Of a stretch of DNA of 64,000 nucleotides, positions 17,608 to 26,505 are shown in pieces. Source of the stretch: 2-01-FULL-41-14 sp046317875 (GTDB taxonomy: Bacteria; Pseudomonadota; Alphaproteobacteria; UBA7879; UBA5542); the NCBI GenBank assembly GCA_046317875.1, contig JBKCVN010000010.1:1-64000 (forward strand). Direction: 5' to 3'. The notes under the pieces were generated by a model that made no database searches, had not been told where the DNA came from, and saw nothing but the letters and a program-made list of their open reading frames with translations. How positions within the stretch are numbered: the first letter of the stretch is position 1; each line of letters begins with the position of its first letter. The translations under genes were made by a program, and so were the position numbers.

Positions 17608-19404
17608 TTATCTGGATGGATTATGGCCTTTTTTAGGGGGTTCTGCAATACGAATATGAATTTCCTGTAAATGTTTGGGGTCCACAATGGCGGGAGCCCC
17701 CATCAGAAGGTCTTCGGCTTGTTGGGTCATGGGGAAGGCAATAACCTCGCGGATGTTAGGTTCATGGGCCAATAACATGACAATACGATCGATTCCCGGC
17801 GCACTGCCTCCGTGCGGAGGAGCCCCGTACTGCAACGCACGCAGCATACCGCCAAATCTTTCTTCCAATTGTTCTTCGGAATAGCCGGCAATTTCAAAGG
17901 CCTTTTTCATAACCTCGGGCAGGTGGTTTCGAATGGCCCCGCTGGACAGTTCAATGCCGTTACACACAATATCGTACTGATACGCTTTGACTGTTAGGGG
18001 ATCTTGATTGGTCAGCGCCGCTAGTCCGCCTTGGGGCATAGAGAAGGGGTTGTGACTGAATTCAATCTTGCCTGTTTTTTCGTCTATCTCGAACATGGGG
18101 TAATCCGTTACCCAGCAAAATTCAAAGGCTTGGGGATCTATTAACTTTAGGTCCTCCCCTAGCTTGGTGCGCAGAAGATGGGCAAATTTGGGTGCTTTAT
18201 CCTTGGGCTGGCAAATAAAGAAGGCAGCATCCCCTTCTTGAAGACGCATTTTGGTTTTTAAAGCGGCCAGATGATGTTCTTGCATAAATTTGGCGATGGG
18301 GCCTTTGGCTTCTCCGTCTTTGAACAAGATGTATCCTAAGCCAGGCAAACCCTGTTCCTGGGCCCACTCGTTTAATTTTTCAAAGAAACTGCGGGATTGG
18401 TTGGCAACCTGCAAAGCCGGCACAGCGCGCGCAATATGGCCCTTATTGATATTGTCTACAAATATGGAGAAAGAAGACGTTTCAAAAATAGCTGTTACAT
18501 CTTGGATTAAGAGGGGGTTGCGTAAATCAGGTTTGTCGCACCCATAATGAAGCATGGCATCATGATAGGGAATCTTTTTAAAGGGAGTCGACGCCACGCG
18601 ACGCTGGCCTGCGAATTCTGTAAATACCCCATGAAGAACGGATTCTAGAACCGCAAATATTTCATCTTGGGTTACAAACGACATTTCCATGTCTAGCTGA
18701 TAAAACTCACCAGGGGATCGATCGGCCCGTGCATCCTCATCACGAAAGCAGGGGGCAATTTGGAAATAACGGTCGAATCCTGAAATCATTAATAATTGTT
18801 TGAATTGTTGGGGCGCCTGGGGCAGGGCATAAAATTTCCCAGGATGAAGACGGCTAGGGACTAGAAAGTCGCGGGCTCCTTCGGGTGAGCTGGCGGTTAA
18901 AATTGGGGTTTGGAATTCCATAAATCCATGATCTTGCATGCGACGACGCAGGCTAGAGATCACCTTGTTTCTTAAGATGATGTTATCGTGCACAGTGGGG
19001 CGCCTGAGATCCAGGAAACGATATTTTAGGCGCGTTTCTTCAGGGTAATCCTCGGTGCCATTGACCTGGAGTGGTAAGGGGTTTGCCAGAGATTCAATAT
19101 GAAGCCCTTCAATTTGAAGTTCGATTTCCCCTGTGGCCAAATCGGCATTAATCGTATTCCCCGCCCGTTCAATTACAGTACCTGAAATGGTGAGAACGCT
19201 TTCCAAGGTTGCTTTTTCTGCCACAGAAAAAAGAGGGCTGAGGGTTTCAATCACACACTGCGTAATACCGTAATGATCGCGTAAATCAATAAACAGAAGG
19301 TTTCCATGATCCCGCTTACGGTGGACCCATCCCGATAAACGGACGCGTTGGCCGGTGTTTTCTTTTCTAAGTTGCCCGCAAGTATGGGTTCGATAGGGAT
19401 GCAT
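17608..19404 (-). CDS. aspS: Aspartyl-tRNA synthetase
   Basis: This class II synthetase charges tRNA with aspartate. The 598-residue protein has the bacterial layout: an N-terminal anticodon-binding OB fold (RVRLSGWVHRKRDHGN), motif 2 (FRDEDARADRSPGEFYQLDMEMSF region), a GAD insertion domain, and motif 3 (GGSAPGIDRIVML). SPEGARDFLVPSR is typical of bacterial AspRS. Whether it is discriminating, or also makes Asp-tRNA(Asn), cannot be decided without knowing if AsnRS or GatCAB is present. It is divergently oriented to recA, with 156 bp between the two starts that must contain both promoters. Confidence 0.96.
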   Translation of the reverse strand: MHPYRTHTCGQLRKENTGQRVRLSGWVHRKRDHGNLLFIDLRDHYGITQCVIETLSPLFSVAEKATLESVLTISGTVIERAGNTINADLATGEIELQIEGLHIESLANPLPLQVNGTEDYPEETRLKYRFLDLRRPTVHDNIILRNKVISSLRRRMQDHGFMEFQTPILTASSPEGARDFLVPSRLHPGKFYALPQAPQQFKQLLMISGFDRYFQIAPCFRDEDARADRSPGEFYQLDMEMSFVTQDEIFAVLESVLHGVFTEFAGQRRVASTPFKKIPYHDAMLHYGCDKPDLRNPLLIQDVTAIFETSSFSIFVDNINKGHIARAVPALQVANQSRSFFEKLNEWAQEQGLPGLGYILFKDGEAKGPIAKFMQEHHLAALKTKMRLQEGDAAFFICQPKDKAPKFAHLLRTKLGEDLKLIDPQAFEFCWVTDYPMFEIDEKTGKIEFSHNPFSMPQGGLAALTNQDPLTVKAYQYDIVCNGIELSSGAIRNHLPEVMKKAFEIAGYSEEQLEERFGGMLRALQYGAPPHGGSAPGIDRIVMLLAHEPNIREVIAFPMTQQAEDLLMGAPAIVDPKHLQEIHIRIAEPPKKGHNPSR

Positions 19405-19488
19405 CCTTCAGATTCCTTCTTTATAATATCTAGTGATAATAAATCTCATTTATAAAAGAATAGAATTGAAAGTGGCAAGTGAATTCTC

Positions 19489-19516
19489 TTGCTTTACGTT
19501 GGGGGGGTGGTATGTT
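19489..19516 (+). promoter_or_regulatory. Predicted sigma-70 promoter of recA with a G7 spacer
   Basis: A -35-like TTGCTT (19489-19494) and a -10-like TATGTT (19511-19516) are separated by 16 bp, and the recA start lies 44 bp after the -10. The spacer contains an uninterrupted run of seven G (19501-19507). No GTTC-N7-GTTC LexA box of the alphaproteobacterial kind is visible between this promoter and the start. The prediction rests on motif match and position only. Confidence 0.5.
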
Positions 19517-19560
19517 AGCTTAAGTTTAATCCAAGCATCTGTATGAATAAAGAGGAAAAT

Positions 19561-20601
19561 ATGACGACAGTAAATGAAAAAAGTAAAGCTTTAGATGCCG
19601 CCTTAAAACAAATTGAACGGGCCTTTGGCAAGGGTTCAATTATGATGTTAGGCGAAGAAAGTAAGGTGGAAGTAGAAGCCATTTCCACTGGTTCCATTGG
19701 ATTAGATATCGCATTAGGGATTGGCGGATTGCCCAAGGGTCGTATTATCGAAATTTATGGCCCCGAAAGTTCGGGAAAAACAACGCTGGCACTGCATGTG
19801 GTGGCCCAAGCCCAGAAAGCAGGAGGAACCTGTGCCTTTGTGGATGCAGAACATGCCCTGGACCCTGTATATGCCCGGAAATTAAAAGTAAATACCGAAG
19901 AATTAGTTATTTCCCAGCCCGATAGCGGCGAGCAAGCCTTGGAAATTGCCGATACATTGGTACGGTCTGGTGCCATTGATGTGCTGGTGGTGGACAGTGT
20001 GGCTGCCCTGGTGCCCAAGGCTGAATTGGAAGGCGAGATGGGAGATGCCCACATGGGGTTGCAGGCCCGCCTTATGAGTCAGGCATTGCGAAAACTGACA
20101 GCTTCTATTTCTAGGTCAAAATGTATGGTGATTTTCATTAACCAAATTCGTCAAAAGATTGGGGTTATGTTTGGAAATCCAGAAACCACCACAGGTGGGA
20201 ACGCGTTAAAATTTTATGCGTCTGTTCGTTTAGATATTCGCCGTATTGGGTCCATTAAGGACAAAGAAGAAATAGTGGGCAACCAAACCCGTGTAAAGGT
20301 TGTAAAAAACAAAGTAGCGCCACCGTTCAAGGTGATTGAATTCGATATTATGTATGGTGAAGGTATTTCCAAAACCGGAGAAGTGATTGATCTAGGCGTG
20401 AAAGCCGAGCTGATTGAAAAATCGGGATCCTGGTATTCGTGGCAGGGGACCCAGCTGGGCCAAGGCAAGGAAGCTGTGCGTAAGTATTTGAAAGAAAACA
20501 CCACTGTGATGGAATCCATCGAACGGGCCATCTTTGAACGCCAGGGGTTAATTGCCAAAGCCATAGAAGATGGGGCTATTCACGCAGAAGAAGGGCTGTA
20601 A
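19561..20601 (+). CDS. recA: Recombinase RecA
   Basis: RecA is the strand-exchange ATPase of homologous recombination and the SOS co-protease. The Walker A motif EIYGPESSGKTTLALH (near residue 65), the Walker B region (VLVVDSVAALVPKAE) and the DNA-binding loop 2 (FINQIRQKIGVMFGNPETTTGG) are all present. I choose the ATG at 19561 (MTTVNEKSK), preceded by AGAGG at optimal spacing, over the one at 19543. This gives 346 residues. The stop is immediately followed by the ATG of tsaB, so recA, tsaB and rimI form one unit. Confidence 0.97.
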   Translation: MTTVNEKSKALDAALKQIERAFGKGSIMMLGEESKVEVEAISTGSIGLDIALGIGGLPKGRIIEIYGPESSGKTTLALHVVAQAQKAGGTCAFVDAEHALDPVYARKLKVNTEELVISQPDSGEQALEIADTLVRSGAIDVLVVDSVAALVPKAELEGEMGDAHMGLQARLMSQALRKLTASISRSKCMVIFINQIRQKIGVMFGNPETTTGGNALKFYASVRLDIRRIGSIKDKEEIVGNQTRVKVVKNKVAPPFKVIEFDIMYGEGISKTGEVIDLGVKAELIEKSGSWYSWQGTQLGQGKEAVRKYLKENTTVMESIERAIFERQGLIAKAIEDGAIHAEEGL

Positions 20602-21246
20602 ATGGGATCTTGCCTTTTTGGCATAGAAACCTCGGGTGATCTTTGTTCGGTTGCGGTTTTGAGAGAAGATCAATCCGTTGTTAAGAAATCCCTGGACCTT
20701 CCTTATGGCCAAGCAGGACATCTTATGGGGTTATGCCAAGAGGTTCTGAGCACAGCCCAGGTAACCTGGAAAGATTTAACCGGCATTGTGATTAATAGAG
20801 GTCCAGGTTCTTTTACCGGAATCAGGGGGGGCATGGCCGCCGCCCAAGGGTTTTCACTTGCGGGTGATTTGCCTTTATTGGGTTTGACCTCCTTCGAAAT
20901 CTATCGCGCCTTATGTGGCGAAAACCAATCATTAGTAGTGGTTCTTGAGACCCGACGGCAGGATATGTTTGCTGCTTTCTTTAAGGCAGGAGCCATGGAG
21001 CCTGAATTTGCCCGGGTTATGAACGAGGATGAATTAAGCTTTTTTCTTGCCAGCCATTCGGGGGGTTCACTCGTAACGAACATAAAGCCCTTGTCTGAAA
21101 AAATACAAGATGCCTTGTATCGGTTATTAGAAGCCGATGATGTGTTGCGGGCCTGGCATTTTTACCACCAGCACAAACCTTCTGTTTTTTCTGACGAGCC
21201 TTACTATTTGCGAGAACCAGACATTCATGGTCGACCAGCGTCTTAA
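20602..21246 (+). CDS. tsaB: tRNA threonylcarbamoyladenosine biosynthesis protein TsaB
   Basis: TsaB is the inactive ASKHA-fold partner of TsaD needed for the universal t6A modification at tRNA position 37. The N-terminus FGIETSGDLCSVAVL and the motif INRGPGSFTGIRGGMAAAQG are diagnostic. At 214 residues the length is usual. It begins directly after the recA stop codon and its last 20 bp overlap rimI, so translation is probably coupled. TsaD is not in this window. Confidence 0.92.
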   Translation: MGSCLFGIETSGDLCSVAVLREDQSVVKKSLDLPYGQAGHLMGLCQEVLSTAQVTWKDLTGIVINRGPGSFTGIRGGMAAAQGFSLAGDLPLLGLTSFEIYRALCGENQSLVVVLETRRQDMFAAFFKAGAMEPEFARVMNEDELSFFLASHSGGSLVTNIKPLSEKIQDALYRLLEADDVLRAWHFYHQHKPSVFSDEPYYLREPDIHGRPAS

Positions 21247-21667
21247 TAGCCAGCATCTGGATCAGATGGTACGCCTTATAAGCGAGGGATTCCCATCTTC
21301 CCAATGGTCCAAAGATGGCCTTGAGAAGCTTCTGAATCTTGAAACCTGTGTGGCATGGGGCGCCTTTCATGAAGATATTTTGGTGGGATTTATCTTGATT
21401 CAAAAGGTTTTGGATGAATCAGAAATACTGTTGATTGTGGTACACCTTTGCCACCGCCGAAAGGGAGTGGCCCGACTTTTAATGGAAAAAATCTTTTCTT
21501 ATCTGAAGCATGAGCAAATCCAGCGAATCTTCCTTGAAGTTTCGGTGGAAAATGAGCCTGCCTTATCTTTTTATAGAAATTTTGATTTTGAAATTACGGG
21601 GATCCGAAAAAACTATTACTCGCATAAAACCAATAAATCTGCCCACATAATGCAAAAAAATATTTAA
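21227..21667 (+). CDS. rimI: Ribosomal protein S18 alanine N-acetyltransferase (RimI-like, GNAT)
   Basis: This GNAT acetyltransferase probably acetylates the N-terminus of ribosomal protein S18. The acetyl-CoA motif is visible as IVVHLCHRRKGVARLLMEKIF, matching the RRxGxG/A pattern, followed by LEVSVENEPALSFYRNFDFEITGIRKNYY, the RimI-type C-terminal half. The start at 21227 (MVDQRLNSQ) gives 146 residues, the normal length; the open frame upstream only overlaps tsaB. The tsaB-rimI pairing is a common alphaproteobacterial arrangement. Its presumed target gene rpsR lies at 53919. Confidence 0.85.
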   Translation: MVDQRLNSQHLDQMVRLISEGFPSSQWSKDGLEKLLNLETCVAWGAFHEDILVGFILIQKVLDESEILLIVVHLCHRRKGVARLLMEKIFSYLKHEQIQRIFLEVSVENEPALSFYRNFDFEITGIRKNYYSHKTNKSAHIMQKNI

Positions 21668-21804
21668 ATTAACGGGGCAGTTAACTTGTTCAAAAAAAAG
21701 AATATATCTTGTTTATTTGTTTCTAAAAGGATTGCTTTTTATTTTTAAAGATAGTATAGCGGTATCTGAAAATATAAGAATAAAATTATAAAACGAGGTA
21801 TAAA

Positions 21805-22233
21805 ATGAATGACAAAAACAATAATAGCCTAGATCCATTATTATCATTAACATCCAATATTGTAGCTGCTCATGTGTCTAATAATGCCGTGGCCCAAGCC
21901 GATTTGCCTGGATTAATTCAGCAAGTATACGGCACTTTAACAAAAGTTAAATCGCCTCATTTGATTCAGCAGTCCACAAATTTAGTGCCTGCCGTCCCTG
22001 TGAAAAAATCCGTTACGCCTGATTATATTGTGTGCTTGGAAGATGGAAAAAAGTTAAAAATGTTAAAGCGGCACTTGAAAGCTGTTTATGGCATGAGCCT
22101 TCCTGAATATAGGGCCCGTTGGGGGTTGTCTTCCGATTATCCTTCTGTTGCCCCAAATTATGCAAAAAAACGTAGCAGTTTGGCTAAAAACATTGGACTT
22201 GGAAGCCGTAATCGTAAAAAAACTGAAGAATAA
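21805..22233 (+). CDS. MucR/Ros family transcriptional regulator
   Basis: MucR-type proteins are small nucleoid-associated or zinc-finger regulators found mainly in alphaproteobacteria. The family core is clear: VPVKKSVTPDYIVCLEDGKKLKMLKRHL followed by LPEYRARWGLSSDYPSVAPNYAKKRS. The finger has Cys, Asp at +3 and His at +13. The last expected His (HLRTHYG in relatives) is Val in HLKAVYG, so zinc binding may be lost, as reported for some Mesorhizobium members. The protein has 142 residues. The 137 bp upstream are very AT-rich, a feature MucR proteins themselves bind, so autoregulation is plausible but inferred. Confidence 0.9.
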   Translation: MNDKNNNSLDPLLSLTSNIVAAHVSNNAVAQADLPGLIQQVYGTLTKVKSPHLIQQSTNLVPAVPVKKSVTPDYIVCLEDGKKLKMLKRHLKAVYGMSLPEYRARWGLSSDYPSVAPNYAKKRSSLAKNIGLGSRNRKKTEE

Positions 22234-22299
22234 AATTCCTGGTTTTTTTATTTTTTTAGATAGTCAGGCTGTATTCGTTTGCCCGTCTTCCGAAATATT

Positions 22300-22328
22300 T
22301 TGACAAAACCCAGGAATTTTCTTACTTT
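22300..22328 (+). promoter_or_regulatory. Predicted sigma-70 promoter of ndk
   Basis: A consensus -35 TTGACA (22300-22305) is followed after exactly 17 bp by TACTTT (22323-22328). The ndk ATG is 30 bp downstream and has an AGGAG Shine-Dalgarno 9 bp before it. The upstream CCTGG and downstream CCAGG copies (22236-22240 and 22310-22314) could pair over a long loop, but I do not assign a role to that. Confidence 0.6.
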
Positions 22329-22358
22329 TTGCCTATTCAATTTAAGGAGTATATTTAT

Positions 22359-22775
22359 ATGGAACGTACATTATCCATCATCAAGCCCGATGCCACCCGT
22401 CGTAACTTGACAGGCCAAATCAATGCTTGTTTTGAAAAGGCCGGTCTTCGCATTGTGGCGCAAAAGCGTATTCAGTTGACAGATCAAGATGCCAGAAAAT
22501 TCTATGAAGTGCACAAAGATCGCCCTTTTTATGGCGAACTTTGCAGTTTTATGACTTCTGGTCCCGTAGTGGTTCAGGTTTTGCAAGGCGATAATGCTGT
22601 TTCACGCAACCGTGAAATTATGGGTGCCACTAACCCAGCCAATGCTGAAGAAGGAACCATCCGTAAAATGTTTGCTGAATCCATTGAAGCTAACTCGGTT
22701 CACGGATCGGATTCTTTGGAAAATGCAAAACAAGAAATTGCTTTCTTTTTCAGCGAGCGTGAAATTACCGCATAA
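22359..22775 (+). CDS. ndk: Nucleoside diphosphate kinase
   Basis: Ndk transfers phosphate between nucleoside di- and triphosphates through a phospho-histidine. The N-terminus ERTLSIIKPDA and the active-site motif NSVHGSDS with the catalytic His near residue 117 are present, as is MGATNPANAEEGTIR. The ATG at 22359 follows AGGAG and gives 138 residues, the normal size. The longer open frame beginning at 22329 uses a weaker start. The gene has its own promoter and a strong terminator, so it is monocistronic. Confidence 0.97.
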   Translation: MERTLSIIKPDATRRNLTGQINACFEKAGLRIVAQKRIQLTDQDARKFYEVHKDRPFYGELCSFMTSGPVVVQVLQGDNAVSRNREIMGATNPANAEEGTIRKMFAESIEANSVHGSDSLENAKQEIAFFFSEREITA

Positions 22776-22804
22776 GCTTGTATGTGGTTTAAAGTAAATT
22801 TAAG

Positions 22805-22836
22805 AACTCTGCGTTTTAATAGCGCAGAGTTTTTTT
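22805..22836 (+). terminator. Rho-independent terminator of ndk
   Basis: A perfect 9 bp stem AACTCTGCG/CGCAGAGTT with a 9 nt loop is followed by seven T. It lies 30 bp after the ndk stop. Confidence 0.88.
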
Positions 22837-22854
22837 ATAATGAAGGATAGGTTC

Positions 22855-23223
22855 ATGACACCTTTAGAAAAAATGATTTCTTTAGAAAAAGAAGCCGCAG
22901 ATTTTGGTTTTGAATGGCCCAATCTTGAGATGATTCTGGATCAAGCCATTGATGAATGTCGCGAGATTAAAGAAGCCCTAAAGACAGGGTCAACGGCAGA
23001 AATTCAGGAAGAGGTCGGCGATCTTTTGCAGGCCGCCATAGGGGTTTGTGTGTATGCAGGATTTGATGTGGAAGAAACATTAGATAAAACCAACACAAAA
23101 TTTTCTAATCGTATGATGGCTTTAAAAAAAATTAGTGCAGAAAAAGGATTGGAGACCTTGAAAGGTCAGCCGATTGAGCGGATGTTAGACCTTTGGAAAG
23201 AATGTAAAAAGTTTTTCTCATAG
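22855..23223 (+). CDS. MazG-like nucleotide pyrophosphohydrolase
   Basis: This is a small all-alpha NTP pyrophosphohydrolase of the MazG superfamily, which hydrolyses non-canonical or excess NTPs to NMP and pyrophosphate. The metal-binding pattern is present as DECREIKEAL, then QEEVGDLLQAAI (EExxD type), and KTNTKFSNRM matches the MazG C-terminal motif. It is single-domain at 122 residues, about half of E. coli MazG. I start it at 22855, after AAGGATAGG; an ATG at 22840 is only 4 bp past the ndk terminator T-run. The substrate is unknown. Confidence 0.82.
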   Translation: MTPLEKMISLEKEAADFGFEWPNLEMILDQAIDECREIKEALKTGSTAEIQEEVGDLLQAAIGVCVYAGFDVEETLDKTNTKFSNRMMALKKISAEKGLETLKGQPIERMLDLWKECKKFFS

Positions 23224-23315
23224 GGCAAACTGATTGAATTTTTTGTAAAAAAATGTCATATTTTTTGCATCTGTATTAAGTGGTATAACGGCGAAAATTC
23301 TCGTAAAGTAGAAAC

Positions 23316-24644
23316 ATGAATCATAAATCTTTTTCAGCAATTATCTTAGCCGCCGGTAACGGAATCCGGATGCGGTCTTCGTTGCCCAAAGTTTTGCACC
23401 CCATTGGGGGACAGCCCATGATTAAACATCTTCTAGGAACGCTGGATCAGCTTCATTGTTCATCCGTATGCATGGTAACCGCGCCCCATATGGACACGGT
23501 GCGTGCAGCTGTTGAACATGTATCCCACGCCATTCAAACCCACCCATTGGGCACGGCCCATGCGGTACTTGCAGCCGAACAGTTCATTACCCAACAGGAA
23601 AAAGATATTTTAATTCTGTTTGGCGACGTTCCTTTGATAAAAGCGGATACGCTGCAAAGGGTTCTGGACAAAAGAAAGAGCCATGAAGTGGTGCTTCTGG
23701 GTATGGAAGTTTCGGAAGAGAATTCGTACGGTCGCATCATGTTGAATGCCCAGGGTCAGGTGGAAGAGGTTATAGAGAAAAGAGATTGTTCACCAGAACA
23801 ACTAAAAGTAACCCTGTGTAATTCGGGTATCTTTTTTATTCGACATCAGGTGGCGTTGCCCTTGTTAAAGAAGATTTCGAACCATAATGATCAAAAAGAA
23901 TTTTATTTGACGGATGTGGTGAAACTAGCCCGCGAGGCTGGCTATGCGGTGGGATTAGAAACCGGGCAAGTGGACGAGCTGCAAGGCATTAATACCCAAG
24001 GGGAACTGGCAAAGGCCGAGAAAGTTTTTCAAGACAGAAAAAGACATGAGTTTTTAGAAAAGGGTGTAACTCTTCAAAATCCAGATAGTCTTTATGTGAG
24101 CTATGATACCCATATTGAACCTGATGTGACGATCGAGCCCCATGTGGTCATGGGGCCAGGGGTTAGGGTGCATTCTGGGGCCCAGATCAGAGCTTTTTCC
24201 TATTTGGAAGGGGTTACTGTGGGCCCATCGGCCGTTGTGGGGCCCTTTGCACGGATGCGTCCTGGTACAGTTGTGGGTGAGAAGTGCAAGATTGGTAACT
24301 TTGTGGAAATCAAAAAATCTACCCTTGGCGCAGGGACTAAGGTCTCGCATTTAACCTATATTGGGGATGCTGAATTGGGTGAAGGGGTCAACATTGGCGC
24401 CGGTACGATTACGTGCAACTACGATGGGTATAATAAACATCAAACAGTGATTGAAGATGGGGTTTTTGTGGGATCTAACACAGCGCTTGTGGCACCCTTA
24501 ACGGTAGGGAAAGATGCCATGATCGGAGCAGGAAGTGTGGTGACCCAGGATGTGCCGGCGGGAGACATTGCCATTTCCAGGTCGGCCCAGAAAAATATAC
24601 GTCAAGCTTCGACTCGCTTTCATTCTCGGCATTCTAAGAAATAG
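23316..24644 (+). CDS. glmU: Bifunctional GlcNAc-1-phosphate uridyltransferase / GlcN-1-phosphate acetyltransferase
   Basis: GlmU makes UDP-N-acetylglucosamine for peptidoglycan and LPS. The N-terminal pyrophosphorylase has IILAAGNGIRMRSSLPKVLHPIGG and FGDVPLI. The C-terminal left-handed beta-helix starts near residue 250 and shows the hexapeptide pattern and CNYDGYNKHQTVI, the acetyltransferase active-site region. The protein has 442 residues. It lies 9 bp upstream of glmS, a frequent pairing that supplies the same pathway. The 92 bp upstream gap is AT-rich and probably carries a promoter. Confidence 0.97.
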   Translation: MNHKSFSAIILAAGNGIRMRSSLPKVLHPIGGQPMIKHLLGTLDQLHCSSVCMVTAPHMDTVRAAVEHVSHAIQTHPLGTAHAVLAAEQFITQQEKDILILFGDVPLIKADTLQRVLDKRKSHEVVLLGMEVSEENSYGRIMLNAQGQVEEVIEKRDCSPEQLKVTLCNSGIFFIRHQVALPLLKKISNHNDQKEFYLTDVVKLAREAGYAVGLETGQVDELQGINTQGELAKAEKVFQDRKRHEFLEKGVTLQNPDSLYVSYDTHIEPDVTIEPHVVMGPGVRVHSGAQIRAFSYLEGVTVGPSAVVGPFARMRPGTVVGEKCKIGNFVEIKKSTLGAGTKVSHLTYIGDAELGEGVNIGAGTITCNYDGYNKHQTVIEDGVFVGSNTALVAPLTVGKDAMIGAGSVVTQDVPAGDIAISRSAQKNIRQASTRFHSRHSKK

Positions 24645-24653
24645 GAATTTAGT

Positions 24654-26474
24654 ATGTGTGGCATTATTGGCATTGTGGGTAAACAGGACGTTGTTCCCCG
24701 TTTAGTGGCTGGCTTAAAAAGTTTGGAGTATCGGGGATATGACTCTGCCGGCATTGCGGTATCGGCTGCCGGATCCTTGCAGGTGCGACGGGCAGAAGGT
24801 AAAATTGTGGCTTTGGAACATGTTTTGGATGCAAAACCTATCCAAGGTTTTTTGGGTATTGGGCACACCCGATGGGCCACCCATGGGGCTCCGTCGGAAC
24901 GTAATGCCCACCCCCATGCCACAGAAGAAGTGGCGATCGTTCACAATGGGATCATTGAAAACTATCAAGAGCTTAAATCAGAACTCATTCAAAAAGGGTT
25001 TGTTTTTCATTCTGAAACAGATTCGGAAGTGATTTCCCAGTTAGTGACTTTTTATCTGCAGGAAGGGTTATCCCCCCACGAAGCCGCTTCTAAGGCGTTT
25101 ACCCGATTCCATGGGGCGTTTGCGGTGGCTATTCTGTTTAAAAACCATGATAATTTAATGATTTGTGGTCGGAAGGGTAGCCCCTTGGTGATTGGTGTGG
25201 GTGAAGGCGAAATGTATGTGGGGTCGGATGCGCTGGCCCTATCGGCCTTGACCCAAAGATTGGTTTATTTGGAAGAGGGAGACTGGGCTATCCTTCATAA
25301 GGACAAATATGTGGTGTACGATTCCCACAATAAGGCGGTGGATCGACCAGAAACCTTGTCTTCCTTGCAGCAGGGCGATGGAAAAAAGGGCGAATATCCC
25401 CATTACATGTTGAAAGAAATTCACGAGCAACCTTCTGTATTAAGGCGTTTACTAGAGGCTTATTTAAACAAAGAAGAACAGACGCTTCAGTTCCCCTTTG
25501 AAATGGAGTGGAACACCATTCCTGCTTTTACCATTGTGGCGTGTGGCACTTCTTATTATGCGGGACTGGTGGCCCAAAACTGGATGGAACGCTGGGCAGG
25601 TGTTCCGGTGCGGGTGGAAGTTGCCTCGGAATTTCGATATCGCCAACCTCCATTACCCCAAAATGGGGTGGTGATTGCCATTTCTCAGTCGGGAGAAACG
25701 GCAGATACATTAGCGGCTGTCCGCTACGCTAAACAAAAAGAGCAAAAGATTCTAAGTTTAGTGAACGTGCCCCAAAGTTCCATCGCGCGGGAATCTGATT
25801 ACATTCTACCTTTGATGGCGGGTCCCGAAATTGGAGTGGCGTCCACTAAAGCCTTTATGGCCCAGCTATTTGTTTTGTTATGCGTAAGTTTGCGTGTGGC
25901 GTTTGAAAAGAAAGAGATGGCCTTAGGGGACTATAAAGATCTTTTAACAGAGATGAATCGATTGCCTGTGGTCATAGAAAAATTGTTGTTAGAGGCCGAG
26001 ACCCTCAATCCTGCGGCGCAATTTTTAACGGGTAAAAAAAGTATTATTTATTTGGGGCGGGGATCCCACTATCCCATCGCCATGGAAGGGGCTTTGAAGT
26101 TAAAAGAGCTTTCCTATTTGCATGCCGAAGGGGCCCCAAGTGGCGAGTTAAAGCATGGTCCCATCGCCTTGATTGATGAGCATACACCTATAGTCTTTTT
26201 GTTGCCGCCTGACGAGTTGCAGGAAAAAAATCAGTCAAATCTGGAAGAAGTGATTGCCCGGAAGGGAAAAGTTTTGTTGTTTGGAAATGCCTCTTGTGTT
26301 ACAACCTTCCGTAAGAAGGTGTACGACGGTTTTGAGATGCCAGAAATGGCGCCAGTTTTCTTACCATTAGTTTACACTATTCCGGTTCAGCTGTTAGCCT
26401 ATAAAACAGCCGTCTTGGAAGGAAACGACGTGGATCAACCAAGAAATCTAGCAAAGTCCGTCACCGTCGAATAG
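24654..26474 (+). CDS. glmS: Glutamine-fructose-6-phosphate aminotransferase (isomerizing)
   Basis: GlmS makes glucosamine 6-phosphate from fructose 6-phosphate and glutamine, the first step toward UDP-GlcNAc. The N-terminal class II glutaminase begins MCGIIGIVG with the nucleophilic Cys at position 2, and has GHTRWATHGAPSERNAHPH. Two SIS domains follow (SQSGETADTLAAVRYA and YLGRGSHYPIAMEGALKLKE), and the protein ends with the typical AKSVTVE. The length is 606 residues. I see no glmS ribozyme or sRNA-target structure in the 9 bp after glmU. Confidence 0.97.
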   Translation: MCGIIGIVGKQDVVPRLVAGLKSLEYRGYDSAGIAVSAAGSLQVRRAEGKIVALEHVLDAKPIQGFLGIGHTRWATHGAPSERNAHPHATEEVAIVHNGIIENYQELKSELIQKGFVFHSETDSEVISQLVTFYLQEGLSPHEAASKAFTRFHGAFAVAILFKNHDNLMICGRKGSPLVIGVGEGEMYVGSDALALSALTQRLVYLEEGDWAILHKDKYVVYDSHNKAVDRPETLSSLQQGDGKKGEYPHYMLKEIHEQPSVLRRLLEAYLNKEEQTLQFPFEMEWNTIPAFTIVACGTSYYAGLVAQNWMERWAGVPVRVEVASEFRYRQPPLPQNGVVIAISQSGETADTLAAVRYAKQKEQKILSLVNVPQSSIARESDYILPLMAGPEIGVASTKAFMAQLFVLLCVSLRVAFEKKEMALGDYKDLLTEMNRLPVVIEKLLLEAETLNPAAQFLTGKKSIIYLGRGSHYPIAMEGALKLKELSYLHAEGAPSGELKHGPIALIDEHTPIVFLLPPDELQEKNQSNLEEVIARKGKVLLFGNASCVTTFRKKVYDGFEMPEMAPVFLPLVYTIPVQLLAYKTAVLEGNDVDQPRNLAKSVTVE

Positions 26475-26505
26475 CCTGGTTCAACTATTTGAAAGAGGTG
26501 TTAAG

